A DNA stretch of 44,317 bases from assembly GCA_946615905.1 (NCBI GenBank), contig CAMOIE010000001.1, positions 1 through 44,317 on the forward strand, in the 5' to 3' direction. Positions 7,890 to 17,344 of the stretch are shown piece by piece; position 1 is the stretch's first letter, and each line of letters opens with the position of its first letter. The notes beneath the pieces are model-generated. The model searched no databases. It was not told the origin of the DNA and saw only the letters and a list, made by a program, of their open reading frames with translations. The stretch is from an uncultured Treponema sp. (GTDB taxonomy: Bacteria > Spirochaetota > Spirochaetia > Treponematales > Treponemataceae). The position numbers and the translations under genes are program-made.

Positions 7890-8468
7890 ATGAGTTTTGA
7901 CGAAACTATAATCCACTGCGCTTCTCCCTCGCTCTGCGGAATTAAACCTGCAAATCTTTTTTCAATGAAAGAATCCTGCTTTGAAAGCGGCGAGGAAAAA
8001 TTAAAATCCTGGCAAAAAATTTTCTCAAAAAAAGAACGCTATTTTGTCGCAATCCGCAAGTCTGACGGACGAATCTTATTTTTTGTATATGACAAATCTC
8101 TTCTCGAAAAAATCTGTGCCAATTCAAGCAACAAGGCCTATCTTTTGGCCAAGGGCTATGATTTTTCAAGAGGATTCTCTGCGGTTATTTCTGAATTGCT
8201 CCACCGTTTGGCCGTGAGCGAGGATTTTCCCCATGAAGTCGGACTTTTTTTGGGCTACCCGCTGGAGGACGTAATCGGTTTTGAAAGCGGCAAGGGGGCG
8301 GGGTATTCTTCCGCCGGTTACTGGAAGGTTTACGGCGATCCGCTTTCCGCCCGCGTCAAAATGAATGAATACAAAACTTGCAGCGAAAAATGCATGAACT
8401 GGCTTTCCGCAGGATATTCTGTTCCGGCGGCGGCCAATTTATATATCAGTTCATTTGGAGGAAAATAA
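7890..8468 (+). CDS. DUF3793 family protein
   Basis: A 192-residue soluble protein of the DUF3793 family, recognised by the C-terminal pattern HEVGLFLGYPLEDVIGF, AGYWKVYGDP and the ending with Cys pairs (YKTCSEKCMNWL). Function is unknown; the family is often found beside flavodoxin and Feo genes in anaerobes. The open frame reaches back to 7830, but that start lies in the terminator loop. The ATG at 7890 gives the natural N-terminus MSFDETIIHCASPSLCGIKP, with only a weak GGGA ribosome site. Its stop directly abuts the flavodoxin start, so the two genes are co-translated. The conserved Cys residues could bind iron or sense redox, but this is a guess. Confidence 0.85.
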   Translation: MSFDETIIHCASPSLCGIKPANLFSMKESCFESGEEKLKSWQKIFSKKERYFVAIRKSDGRILFFVYDKSLLEKICANSSNKAYLLAKGYDFSRGFSAVISELLHRLAVSEDFPHEVGLFLGYPLEDVIGFESGKGAGYSSAGYWKVYGDPLSARVKMNEYKTCSEKCMNWLSAGYSVPAAANLYISSFGGK

Positions 8469-8876
8469 ATGAAAGTAGCAATCGTGTACGCAACGACTAC
8501 AGGAAACACACAGGCTTTGGCTCAGGCTGCTGAAGAAGCCGCGAAGGCTGCCGGACGTGAGGTTTCAATTTCAGAAGCGGCATCAGCTGACGGAGACGCG
8601 ACTGTAGCGGCTGACTTGATTATGTTGGGAAGCCCCGCCATGGGCAGCGAACAGCTTGAGGATTCTATGGAAGAATTCTTTTCTGGAATAGAGGGAAAAA
8701 TTTCGGGCAAAAAACTCGTACTTTTCGGCTCTTATGACTGGGGTGACGGCCAGTTCCTCCGCGACTGGGCTGACCGCGTGACTTCCGCCGGTGCAACTTT
8801 GGCGGGTTGTGTTCAAGCTCACCTTGCTCCAGAGGATGCGGATTTGGATGCAATTAAAAAACTCGCCGCCGCTTAA
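8469..8876 (+). CDS. Flavodoxin
   Basis: A 135-residue flavodoxin: FMN phosphate-binding loop YATTTGNTQ (residues 7-15), flavin-contact segments LGSPAMGSEQLED and GSYDWGDGQFLRDW, and a typical short-chain length. It carries electrons in place of ferredoxin, typically when iron is scarce. The start follows the DUF3793 stop without a gap, preceded by GGAGGAAAATAA. The upstream operators shared with feoA support iron control. A strong terminator ends the operon. Confidence 0.96.
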   Translation: MKVAIVYATTTGNTQALAQAAEEAAKAAGREVSISEAASADGDATVAADLIMLGSPAMGSEQLEDSMEEFFSGIEGKISGKKLVLFGSYDWGDGQFLRDWADRVTSAGATLAGCVQAHLAPEDADLDAIKKLAAA

Positions 8877-8894
8877 TTGAGAATTCAAAGAAAA

Positions 8895-8936
8895 ACCCCG
8901 AAAGTTAGTTTTCTAGCTTTTGGGGTATTTTTTTTA
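8895..8936 (+). terminator. Rho-independent terminator of the flavodoxin operon
   Basis: A 14-bp stem with GU pairs (ACCCCGAAAGTTAG with CTAGCTTTTGGGGT), a TTTT loop and an eight-T run, starting 18 bases after the flavodoxin stop. Confidence 0.92.
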
Positions 8937-8965
8937 TACTTGGACGAAATATCAAAATTTTGTTA

Positions 8966-8994
8966 TTCACAGAAATATTCATATTTGTTAAGAT
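8966..8994 (+). promoter_or_regulatory. Putative promoter of the alpha-2-macroglobulin gene
   Basis: TTCACA (8966-8971), 17 bases, TAAGAT (8989-8994). Ten bases separate the -10 from the ATG at 9005 and no Shine-Dalgarno site is visible, so the mRNA leader would be only a few bases long. Confidence 0.45.
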
Positions 8995-9004
8995 TGAAAT
9001 AAGT

Positions 9005-12000
9005 ATGAAAAAATTATTTTTCGTGATTTTGACGGGTCTGCTTTTGACCTTTTCGTTGGTTTCCTGCAAAAAAAGTCAGGATATGACTTATAGCGGCGGC
9101 GAAGGTCATTATGTAAACGATGTCGACGTTTCAAAAACCGGCAAATTCATCAGCGAAGAGGCTTTCAACGCATTTTCAAAGGCGAAGCTGGACTATGGTA
9201 CAATGGAGGCGGAGTCCGCTGATGTCGCCGGAAAACTGGATTTGGGCAGCAAATCTGCTTCCGGCGGAAAATCAGATTCTGTCGGAGTTGAAATCAACGG
9301 CCTTGACGGCTATGAAGTCAAGTACCTGAAAAAAGGCGAAGTCAAAATCCCTGAGATAAAAAAATCAGATGTTGCCGGCAAAGATTCTTCAAAATCAGAG
9401 CCGCTTTCTGTAATCGACTGGGGGCCGAGGGTCGATGCCCTTGCCGCAGTCGGCAGCCATTCTTTTTACGTGCTTTTTTCTGAGCCGATGGTAAGTCTTG
9501 CCGCAATCGACCAGCAGGCAAATGCCGCCGACTTTATGAGAATAGAGCCTCCTGTAAAGGGGGCATTCCGCTGGACGACCACAAGCATGTTGTCCTATGA
9601 GTGCGCAGAGGAGCTTGACCCGGCAGTTTCCTACAAAGTGACCGTTCCGCAGGGGGTAAAATCCGCAGGTGGCAAAAGTCTTTCTTCTGAATTCTCATTT
9701 GCCACAAAGGCAGAAGAGCTTAAGATCAAGAGTATTAGCTTGCAGACCCATGACGGCCAAATCTGCTACAACAAGGATAACGTTCCACCTGAATACTGTC
9801 ACGAGATTTTAGTCCGCTACAACTACAAGATTTCCGCAGAAAAAGCCAGCCAAATCACTGAATATTACTGGGATAGCGACCAGCGTCACAAGATGACCGG
9901 AGTTCAAAAGACTGATGATTCAGTTTTGTTCACAATCGCGGAAGATTTGCCAAGAGACGAATACATAACAATCGCCCTGAACGGAAAAGGTGATTCAGAT
10001 AGCAGCTTTAATACGCTAAGGCCATTTTATCTCAAGCAATCCTACCGCGAGCGTTCATATGGACGGTTTACAAATCCTGTGAGGGCATATTTCTCTCAGC
10101 CGATTGACGCAAAGTCCGCAGTCGCTGCTATTTCAAGTTCCCTTCCAGACACAATCAGTAAAGACAATGTTTACGTAAACGGAAACAGCCTGACGATTTA
10201 CGGCCTGACTGTTGAATTCGGCCAAAAATACCAGATTTTTATAAACAAAGGACTCAAGGACATTTACGGGCAGAGCCTTTCTTCAAATGAGACTGTAACA
10301 ATCACCGTGCCAGACGCGGCAAGCGAAGCGACTTTCCTTGACCATGGTGCTGCGATGCTTGAGGCTCAGTTCCCCCACAAGCTGGTTTTCTCGCACCAAA
10401 ACGTGCTTTCTCCCTCTCAATATTCCGTGCAGATAACGGACAGCCCTCTTGACGGTTACTACGAGACAAAAGTCGAAGGGGACGTGAAGACTTTTTCAGA
10501 CACACCGAAAAACAAAAAAGCCTACGAAACTGTTGACTTGGATCCTTATCTGAATGAGGACGGCTTTGGCTGGGTACGCTTTGACGCGGTTGCTACAGTC
10601 CCCAGAAAGCCGACAAGTTGGGACGAGTCCACCACCGCAAAATATTACAACACTCAGCTTGTACAGGTGACAGACCTTGGAATCACAGTTCGCTACGCAA
10701 TCAATAAAATCGTAGTCCTTGTCTCCAAGCTTTCAGACGGAAAAGCGGTAAAAGACGCGAAAGTTTATGTATCAAATAATGAGAGCAAAACTCTTTCCGA
10801 ATTCATGAGCACAAGCATTACGGGAACGACAGACTCCGACGGACTTGCCGTGATAAACCTGACCTACGAGCAGGCAAACGCACTTTTTGGCGAAAGTAAT
10901 TATTATTCCACCCCGCATATTTACGTTGAGAGCGGCAGCGACAAAGCAGTATTCAAGTCGAACAGCCATTCACCATGGAGAAGCGGAATCGAGTCTGTTG
11001 GAAGTCCATCCAATGCCCTCCGCGCAAAAGACAGGATTCTCTTTTTCTCTGACCGTGGCTTGTACAAACCGGGCGAGACCCTATCGTTCCGCGGATTCGC
11101 ATTCAGCCAGCAGGCCGGAAAACTTTACCCATTCAAGGAAGTTTCTTACACAGTCTCTTTGACAGACGATGCCTGGTATGACTCAAAGACTTTCCTGTCG
11201 GTTAACGGTGCCACGAGCGAAAACGGCGGATTCAGCGGCTCCTTCACCCTGCCGGATGATTTGGAACCCGGAATCTACCATTTGGCTTTTAAGCGCGACG
11301 GCTCTTCTTCAGAAGCGGTTCACGCAAGAATCAACGTTGCATTTTTTGAGCGTGTAAAATTTCAGACCGCGCTCTCCATGCCAAAAACTCCGCTTGTCGC
11401 CGGTGACTCGATTTCCTCAAAACTTTCCGCGACATATCTTTCTGGAGGCTCTCTTTCCGGGGCTGACTATTCAGTCTCATGGTTTAGGGAACCTTGGTAT
11501 TTTGCCCCCGATTCACCGGACTTGAAAAATTATACATTTGGTCCCCGCGATTTGGCAGAGAACCGCACGAGCGTCAGCCAGTCAGAAGGACGACTTGACG
11601 ATTCTGGAAACGCCGTTCTTTCATGCAAAACGGAGGCTTCCCCGATTAAGGGCGCGGCATACCGCTACCGGGCTTCTGCGGCAGTTACGGACGCTTCAAA
11701 TCAGGAGATTGCGGCGGCAGGACAAGTCACAGTACACCCGGCATCATTCTACCTCGGAATTGCCCGCAAGGACTCAAAGGGTGGCTTCCCCAAAAAAGGC
11801 GAAAAACTTTCCTACGATTATCTGCTTGCCCTCCCGGAAGGCAAAAAAGTCACGAACGCATCCAAAAAAACGCTTGCCTCTCTGGCCGGGGACAACGGAA
11901 TCACTGCGGAACTCTTGCGCGAGGAATGGTCAGTTTCTTATCAGCAGGGCGTTTACGGGGACGTTTACAGCCGCTGGAACAAGAGCGAAATCAGCGAGGA

Positions 12001-14980
12001 CAAAAAAGAATTCTCGCTTTCTGACTCAGGCACATTCGACTTTACCCCAAAACAGGCCGGCCGCTACATTTTGCGTGTAAGCACAAAAGACAAGGCCGGG
12101 CGCGATGTCCTCACAGAAAAGTCATTCTATGTGACAGGTTCCGGGGCTTCCTGGTGGTACAGGGGCGAGGGCGGAGAGCTTACGCTTACCCCCGACAAAA
12201 ACGAATACAATCCTGGAGAGACGGCGAGAGTCCTCTTGCAGTCAACTTTGCCCAAGGGCGACTACTTGATTACAGTTGAGCGCGAGGGAATTTTTACGGA
12301 AGAAGTCCGTCATTTTGATGAGAGCGTGAACGTAATCGAAGTTCCGATTGCAAAATCCTTTGTTCCGGTAGTCTATCTTTCAATTTCCTCATATTCTGTC
12401 CGGTCAGAAAAGCCGTCCAATAATTTCGGTGAGACTGACATCAACAAGCCAAAGGGCTATTACGGGGCGACGACACTTTTGGTCAACAAACGCGTAAAAG
12501 CCTTCTCCGTTGAGGTAAAAGCCTCAAAACCTTCTTATAAACCCGGAGAGGAGGCGGAAGTCACACTGACTGCAACCCGCAACGGAAAGCCTGTCGCAAA
12601 TGCGGAGCTTTGTCTTATGGCTGTTGACCGCGGAGTTTTGGACTTGATTAACTATCATGTTCCAAATCCGATTGCATATTTTTATGACCCAGACCATTAT
12701 CCGCTTTGCGCTGACGGCGGCGATTCCCGCGAAATGCTTATGGATCCTGTCACTTACGAGGTCAAAAACCTTCAGGGCGGCGATGCTGACGCTGACAAAC
12801 TCAATGAACGCAAGGATTTCAATCCGACCGCTGTTTTTGAACCGATGCTGCGTACTGACGAAAAAGGTCAGGTTTCATGCAAATTCAAGCTGCCCGACAC
12901 CCTTACGACTTACCGCGTGACTGCCGTCGGTTCAAAAGGTGACTTGTTCTCAATCCACGAGGACGAAATCGCTGTTCAAAATCCTGTGAACGTCTTGCAG
13001 GTTTTGCCCCGCCGCTTGCGTGAGCGCGACACTGCCGAAATGGGAGTTTTAATCAACAATCTTGACGGCATAAATCACAATATGACTGTCTCGCTGACTT
13101 TTGAAGACCCGGAAAATCCTGAGGATTCAGAAGACGGAATGGCAGTTTTGCCGGGAAGACTTTCTGTAAACGGCAAGAATTCACATACGGTGAAAGTGGC
13201 TGCGGGTTCTTCTTCAACTGTTTATTTTGCAGCCTCCGCAAAGGCACACGGAACTGTAAATGCGGTCTTCACGATAAAATCCGATGTAATCAACGAGCGT
13301 CTTGTCTGCCCGGTCGTAATCGAAAAGCCTTATATTTTCGAGACCGTAACGACAATCGGTCAGCTGAATGAAAAGGAAAAGAGCGAAATTGAAAAATTCG
13401 CAATTCCTTCATTTGCGGAAGACGCACAGGGCTCACTATCCGTGACTTTGGACGCTACGAGGCTCGGCACTTTGAACGAGGCCGTCCGCTATGTCTTTGA
13501 CTATCCTTACGGTTGCATGGAGCAGCAGTCATCAAGGATTCTTCCTCTTGTGATTTTTGAGGACTACATCGACGTGTTCGACATGCACAATAAAGTCAAA
13601 AAAGTCCGCAAGGTCGTCAAAAAGTCATTCAAGGAATGGAAGAAAGTTCAAAAAGATGACGGAGGCTTCCCCTACTGGCCGGAAGGAATTCTCTCAAACG
13701 ACTACGTTTCCGTAAGAATCGCGATGATTGCAGCTCTCGCAAAAGCCCGTGGCTATTCTGACTCGGAGATTGCCTTTAACATCAGCAGTCTGCGGGATTA
13801 CATCTGCCGTGAAGTTGTAAGCGATTCACGCACAGGAAATTACACGCGTGCGGAAGCCGCTTACGTTCTGGCCATGCTCGGTGATGAGCGCGGAAAGTCT
13901 TATCTTTCTTCGATAAATGAGACTGCCCGTAGCAGGGAAGATATTTCGACTGTCGCGGTCTGCGGACTTGCATATCTGGCTTACGGCGACAAGTCTTCTG
14001 CCAAAGACTGCAAGGATTTCATCAAAAAATACCTGCGGCCTACGACGCGTGGAGTCGATTTGACGATTCCTAACTCTCCGGGCTACTGGTACTGTGATAC
14101 TAAGACTACTCCACTGGCACTTTCAATGCAGCTCTTTGTCCAGCTCGACAAGGACGATGAGATGGTGACTCGCCTTATGCACTCGCTTTTGACAAGTCAG
14201 AAAGCTGGATTCTGGCAGAGTACAAACACGACGGCAAAAGTCTTGCAGTCAGTCTACACAGTGATTAAAGAATCAAATGTTGACGCGACAAATCTTGAGG
14301 CTTATGCAAGAATCGATGGAAAAGAATTTTCTTCCGGAAAATTCAAGGGAGCCGGTGCAAAGCCTGCCGAAAAAACTGCTGAGTTCACTTCGGCGGAGCT
14401 GAAAAAACTTCCGGTCGACACGGAAATTCCTCTTGAATTCTCAAAGAAGGGCAAAGGCTCTCTTTTCTACACACTTTCGATGAAATACGCATTGCCGAGC
14501 GAGTTGCAGACTGCCCGCGATATGGGAATAGGACTTTCTTCCGGCATTTACGACAATTCTACCGGCGAGGAGTTGAAATCTGACGGCGGAAAGATCACGC
14601 TTGAAAGCGGCAAAGTCTACCGCATGAAGGTGAATCTTTCCTCAACTAGAGATAGAAATTATCTTGCCCTGCGCGCTCCTGTTCCTTCCGGGGCTGAAAT
14701 TCTTGACTCCACATTTGTGACCACTGCTAGTGCCGAGGAAGGCTCTTTCAAGAAGACCGATGACTGGGGCTACTGGGGTCATTGGATTTCAAGCACTGCG
14801 ATTTACGACAACGAAATTCAATTCTTCTGGGACGACTTTGAAAAAGGCCAGACTTCAGTTGAATTCAAATTCCGCGCCGTAAGAAAGGGTATTTACCCGC
14901 TTCCGCCGGTTCTCGCCGAATGTATGTACGAAAGCGAAAACTTCGGACGCACTGACGGCCAGCTTTTTGTAATCAAATGA
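9005..14980 (+). CDS. Bacterial alpha-2-macroglobulin lipoprotein
   Basis: A 1991-residue envelope protein. The start at 9005 gives a clean lipoprotein signal MKKLFFVILTGLLLTFSLVSC with the lipidated Cys at residue 21; the upstream ATG at 8960 would bury it. Macroglobulin beta domains fill the N-terminal half, with an MG2-like segment FFSDRGLYKPGETLSFRGFA. An alpha-2-macroglobulin family segment (TYRVTAVGSKGDLFS) precedes the thioester motif CMEQ at residues 1504-1507. An alpha-helical thioester domain and a C-terminal receptor-like domain follow. Such proteins trap attacking proteases through the thioester, guarding the periplasm. It overlaps pbpC by four bases, the widespread A2M-PBP1C pairing. 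Confidence 0.95.
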   Translation: MKKLFFVILTGLLLTFSLVSCKKSQDMTYSGGEGHYVNDVDVSKTGKFISEEAFNAFSKAKLDYGTMEAESADVAGKLDLGSKSASGGKSDSVGVEINGLDGYEVKYLKKGEVKIPEIKKSDVAGKDSSKSEPLSVIDWGPRVDALAAVGSHSFYVLFSEPMVSLAAIDQQANAADFMRIEPPVKGAFRWTTTSMLSYECAEELDPAVSYKVTVPQGVKSAGGKSLSSEFSFATKAEELKIKSISLQTHDGQICYNKDNVPPEYCHEILVRYNYKISAEKASQITEYYWDSDQRHKMTGVQKTDDSVLFTIAEDLPRDEYITIALNGKGDSDSSFNTLRPFYLKQSYRERSYGRFTNPVRAYFSQPIDAKSAVAAISSSLPDTISKDNVYVNGNSLTIYGLTVEFGQKYQIFINKGLKDIYGQSLSSNETVTITVPDAASEATFLDHGAAMLEAQFPHKLVFSHQNVLSPSQYSVQITDSPLDGYYETKVEGDVKTFSDTPKNKKAYETVDLDPYLNEDGFGWVRFDAVATVPRKPTSWDESTTAKYYNTQLVQVTDLGITVRYAINKIVVLVSKLSDGKAVKDAKVYVSNNESKTLSEFMSTSITGTTDSDGLAVINLTYEQANALFGESNYYSTPHIYVESGSDKAVFKSNSHSPWRSGIESVGSPSNALRAKDRILFFSDRGLYKPGETLSFRGFAFSQQAGKLYPFKEVSYTVSLTDDAWYDSKTFLSVNGATSENGGFSGSFTLPDDLEPGIYHLAFKRDGSSSEAVHARINVAFFERVKFQTALSMPKTPLVAGDSISSKLSATYLSGGSLSGADYSVSWFREPWYFAPDSPDLKNYTFGPRDLAENRTSVSQSEGRLDDSGNAVLSCKTEASPIKGAAYRYRASAAVTDASNQEIAAAGQVTVHPASFYLGIARKDSKGGFPKKGEKLSYDYLLALPEGKKVTNASKKTLASLAGDNGITAELLREEWSVSYQQGVYGDVYSRWNKSEISEDKKEFSLSDSGTFDFTPKQAGRYILRVSTKDKAGRDVLTEKSFYVTGSGASWWYRGEGGELTLTPDKNEYNPGETARVLLQSTLPKGDYLITVEREGIFTEEVRHFDESVNVIEVPIAKSFVPVVYLSISSYSVRSEKPSNNFGETDINKPKGYYGATTLLVNKRVKAFSVEVKASKPSYKPGEEAEVTLTATRNGKPVANAELCLMAVDRGVLDLINYHVPNPIAYFYDPDHYPLCADGGDSREMLMDPVTYEVKNLQGGDADADKLNERKDFNPTAVFEPMLRTDEKGQVSCKFKLPDTLTTYRVTAVGSKGDLFSIHEDEIAVQNPVNVLQVLPRRLRERDTAEMGVLINNLDGINHNMTVSLTFEDPENPEDSEDGMAVLPGRLSVNGKNSHTVKVAAGSSSTVYFAASAKAHGTVNAVFTIKSDVINERLVCPVVIEKPYIFETVTTIGQLNEKEKSEIEKFAIPSFAEDAQGSLSVTLDATRLGTLNEAVRYVFDYPYGCMEQQSSRILPLVIFEDYIDVFDMHNKVKKVRKVVKKSFKEWKKVQKDDGGFPYWPEGILSNDYVSVRIAMIAALAKARGYSDSEIAFNISSLRDYICREVVSDSRTGNYTRAEAAYVLAMLGDERGKSYLSSINETARSREDISTVAVCGLAYLAYGDKSSAKDCKDFIKKYLRPTTRGVDLTIPNSPGYWYCDTKTTPLALSMQLFVQLDKDDEMVTRLMHSLLTSQKAGFWQSTNTTAKVLQSVYTVIKESNVDATNLEAYARIDGKEFSSGKFKGAGAKPAEKTAEFTSAELKKLPVDTEIPLEFSKKGKGSLFYTLSMKYALPSELQTARDMGIGLSSGIYDNSTGEELKSDGGKITLESGKVYRMKVNLSSTRDRNYLALRAPVPSGAEILDSTFVTTASAEEGSFKKTDDWGYWGHWISSTAIYDNEIQFFWDDFEKGQTSVEFKFRAVRKGIYPLPPVLAECMYESENFGRTDGQLFVIK

Positions 14981-17235
14981 GATTCTCAATAAAAAAGAGC
15001 CGCTGCATAAAAGTCATTTTGCCCTGTGCAGTGGCTCTTTTTCTCGTTTTAAGATTTTCCCCCTATTCCGCCCTCTCAGAATTTTTAAAAAGGCCTGTCT
15101 CAAGCAGGATTCATGACTGCAACGGCCGCCTTGTTCAAATCCTCGCTCTTAAAGACGGAATGCAGCGGGAAAGTCTCGATTTTGAGCAGATTCCAGATGA
15201 AGTTAAAAAAGCCTTTCTTTCCGCTGAGGACAGCCATTTTTACATTCACCCAGGAGTTGACCTGCTTTCGATTTTCAGGGCGGTCAGACAGAACACGAGC
15301 GAGGGGCGGATTGTAAGCGGGGCTTCCACGATAACGATGCAGCTTGCCCGCCTGATTTCTCCAAAAGCAAAGCGAAATCTTTCCGCCAAAATTGCAGAGG
15401 CAGTGAATGCGGTCCGGCTTGAGGCTAGACTTTCAAAAAAAGAAATCCTCAATCTTTACTTGAACAATCTGCCATTCGGATTCAACACGGAAGGAGTCGC
15501 CAGTGCGGCCAGAGTCTTTTTTGGAAAAAGCATTTCATCCCTCTCCCTGCCAGAAATTTACTGTCTTGCCGTGATTCCCCGCCGGCCGTCACTTTATAAT
15601 CCGAGGCTTTCCAGCAAAAATCGGGAAAATTGCGTGAAGGCGGCATTTTCCCTCTACCAGTCGGCTTATTCTGGAAAAAAACTCAGTTACTCTATCGAAG
15701 ATTTTGATTCGGTCTGCCGGAATGCGGAGAATTTTTCCAATCCTTTTTATGCACCGCATTTAGTCCGCTGGCTTTCTGGTCAAAAGGATTCTGGATTTTT
15801 TACCAAGACGGACGTGACTCTTTCTCTTTCGCTAGACTTGCAGTTCAGGGCGCAGGATTTGCTCTCAAATTTTGTCGAAAAATATTCGGGCAACAGAATC
15901 GACAACGGGGCGGTCATTTTGATAAACACGCAGACCGCAGAAGTTTTGGCGTGGGCGGGTTCCGCTGACTTTTTTGACGAAAAATCTTCTGGGCAGGTTG
16001 ACGGAGTGCTTGCGGCGGAACAGCCCGGTTCTTCGATGAAGCCTTTTTTGTACGCCCTTGCTCTTGAAAAAGGTTGGCAGCTCAACTCGATTTTGCCCGA
16101 TATTCCCACGGATTTCGGTTATGAAGAGCTGTATCTTCCGCAGAATTTCAACAACCGCTGGAACGGTCCTGTGCGCTTTCGGGTTGCCCTTGCCTCAAGC
16201 TTGAATGTTCCAGCTGTCTACCTTTTGAATTCAATCGGACTTAAGACCTATCTGGAAAAACTCGAGGAATTAGGCTTTGATTCGCTGAAAAAGGACTCGA
16301 ATGGCGAAAATGCGGGTCTCGGACTTGCTCTTGGCAACGGAAAAGTCTCGATTTTAGAGCTAGCCCAGGCTTTTTCAGTATTTCCAAGAGACGGACTTTT
16401 TTTGCCGGTTACAGCGGTCAAAGTTGATTCAGGCACCGCGAAAAAATCGGGCAGGAGAATTTTTTCCGAGGACACAGCCCGCCTGATTTGCAACACTCTT
16501 TCCGACAAGGATGCCCGCGCGCTCGGATTCGGTTACGCCCAGACTTTTGTGACTCCATTTGACTCTATGTTCAAAACGGGAACGGCAAACCAGTACCAGA
16601 ACATTACGGCACTTGCGGCGACACCTTTATACACGGTTGCCGTATGGATGGGCAATTTTTCCGGTGCGACAGTCGTAGGCAAAACCGGCTCTTCGATTCC
16701 CGCTGCGATTGCCCGCCAGCTTTTGATTGATGCCCAAGGCAAGCGTCAGGCTCCGTTTGAAAAAGTCTCGTCCTTATATAAGCGGGTAAAAATCTGCCCG
16801 ACTTCAGGAATGTTGGCGGGAGAAGAATGTCCCTCAACGGTTTTTGAATACATTCCGCTTTCTCTGCTCGAAAAAGAAAAATCTTGCAGCTGGCACAAAA
16901 ATGGCGGCGTTGAGTATCCATCGGAATATGCGGCTTGGTACAATTTAAAAGGCCGGGCGGCAAGCCTTTCTGACGAATATTCTCCGCTGGAAATCACATC
17001 TCCGCGTGACGGCAGCGTATTTTTCTACAACGCGGGTCTTGTCCTGGGGCGGCAAAAACTTTCTGTCGAGGCAAGTGGTGGCTCCGAAAATTCCGCCCGC
17101 CTGATTTTGGACGGAAAAGAAGCTGGATTTTCAGACCGCCCCTTCGTCTTTTACGTTGACGTTGAAAAAGGCGTTCACAAGGCTACAGTCATCTGCGGTC
17201 AGGAAAGTCAGGAAATCCTCTATGAAGTGAAATAA
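14977..17235 (+). CDS. pbpC: Penicillin-binding protein 1C
   Basis: A 752-residue bifunctional peptidoglycan synthase anchored by one N-terminal membrane span (about 12-30). The GT51 transglycosylase domain has catalytic Glu84 in EDSHFYIHPGVD and the GASTITMQLAR motif. The transpeptidase has SSMK with Ser352/Lys355, SLN (SSLNVP), and KTGT at 533-536. The C-terminal BiPBP_C domain (about 665-752, SPRDGSVFFYNAG) identifies PBP1C rather than 1A. The start overlaps the macroglobulin stop as ATGA, so translation is coupled. The pair is thought to repair wall damage when the outer envelope is breached. No clear terminator follows. Confidence 0.96.
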   Translation: MRFSIKKSRCIKVILPCAVALFLVLRFSPYSALSEFLKRPVSSRIHDCNGRLVQILALKDGMQRESLDFEQIPDEVKKAFLSAEDSHFYIHPGVDLLSIFRAVRQNTSEGRIVSGASTITMQLARLISPKAKRNLSAKIAEAVNAVRLEARLSKKEILNLYLNNLPFGFNTEGVASAARVFFGKSISSLSLPEIYCLAVIPRRPSLYNPRLSSKNRENCVKAAFSLYQSAYSGKKLSYSIEDFDSVCRNAENFSNPFYAPHLVRWLSGQKDSGFFTKTDVTLSLSLDLQFRAQDLLSNFVEKYSGNRIDNGAVILINTQTAEVLAWAGSADFFDEKSSGQVDGVLAAEQPGSSMKPFLYALALEKGWQLNSILPDIPTDFGYEELYLPQNFNNRWNGPVRFRVALASSLNVPAVYLLNSIGLKTYLEKLEELGFDSLKKDSNGENAGLGLALGNGKVSILELAQAFSVFPRDGLFLPVTAVKVDSGTAKKSGRRIFSEDTARLICNTLSDKDARALGFGYAQTFVTPFDSMFKTGTANQYQNITALAATPLYTVAVWMGNFSGATVVGKTGSSIPAAIARQLLIDAQGKRQAPFEKVSSLYKRVKICPTSGMLAGEECPSTVFEYIPLSLLEKEKSCSWHKNGGVEYPSEYAAWYNLKGRAASLSDEYSPLEITSPRDGSVFFYNAGLVLGRQKLSVEASGGSENSARLILDGKEAGFSDRPFVFYVDVEKGVHKATVICGQESQEILYEVK

Positions 17236-17344
17236 GAGGTGAAATAAAAAAATGTTACTTCCTTAAAAAGCTTTTTAAATATTTTTGAAAATGAATTAAA
17301 CTCTGTAAAAGCGAGAGAATCAATAGATATTTTTTGGAGTAATT

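Noticed and set aside
8960..9004. Upstream ATG of the alpha-2-macroglobulin gene as true start
   Set aside because: It would add 15 residues ahead of a normal lipoprotein signal peptide and overlap the predicted promoter.
17236..17344. Sigma-28 type promoter for the chemotaxis receptor
   Set aside because: No convincing TAAA...GCCGATAA pair; the sequence before the gene is simply AT-rich.
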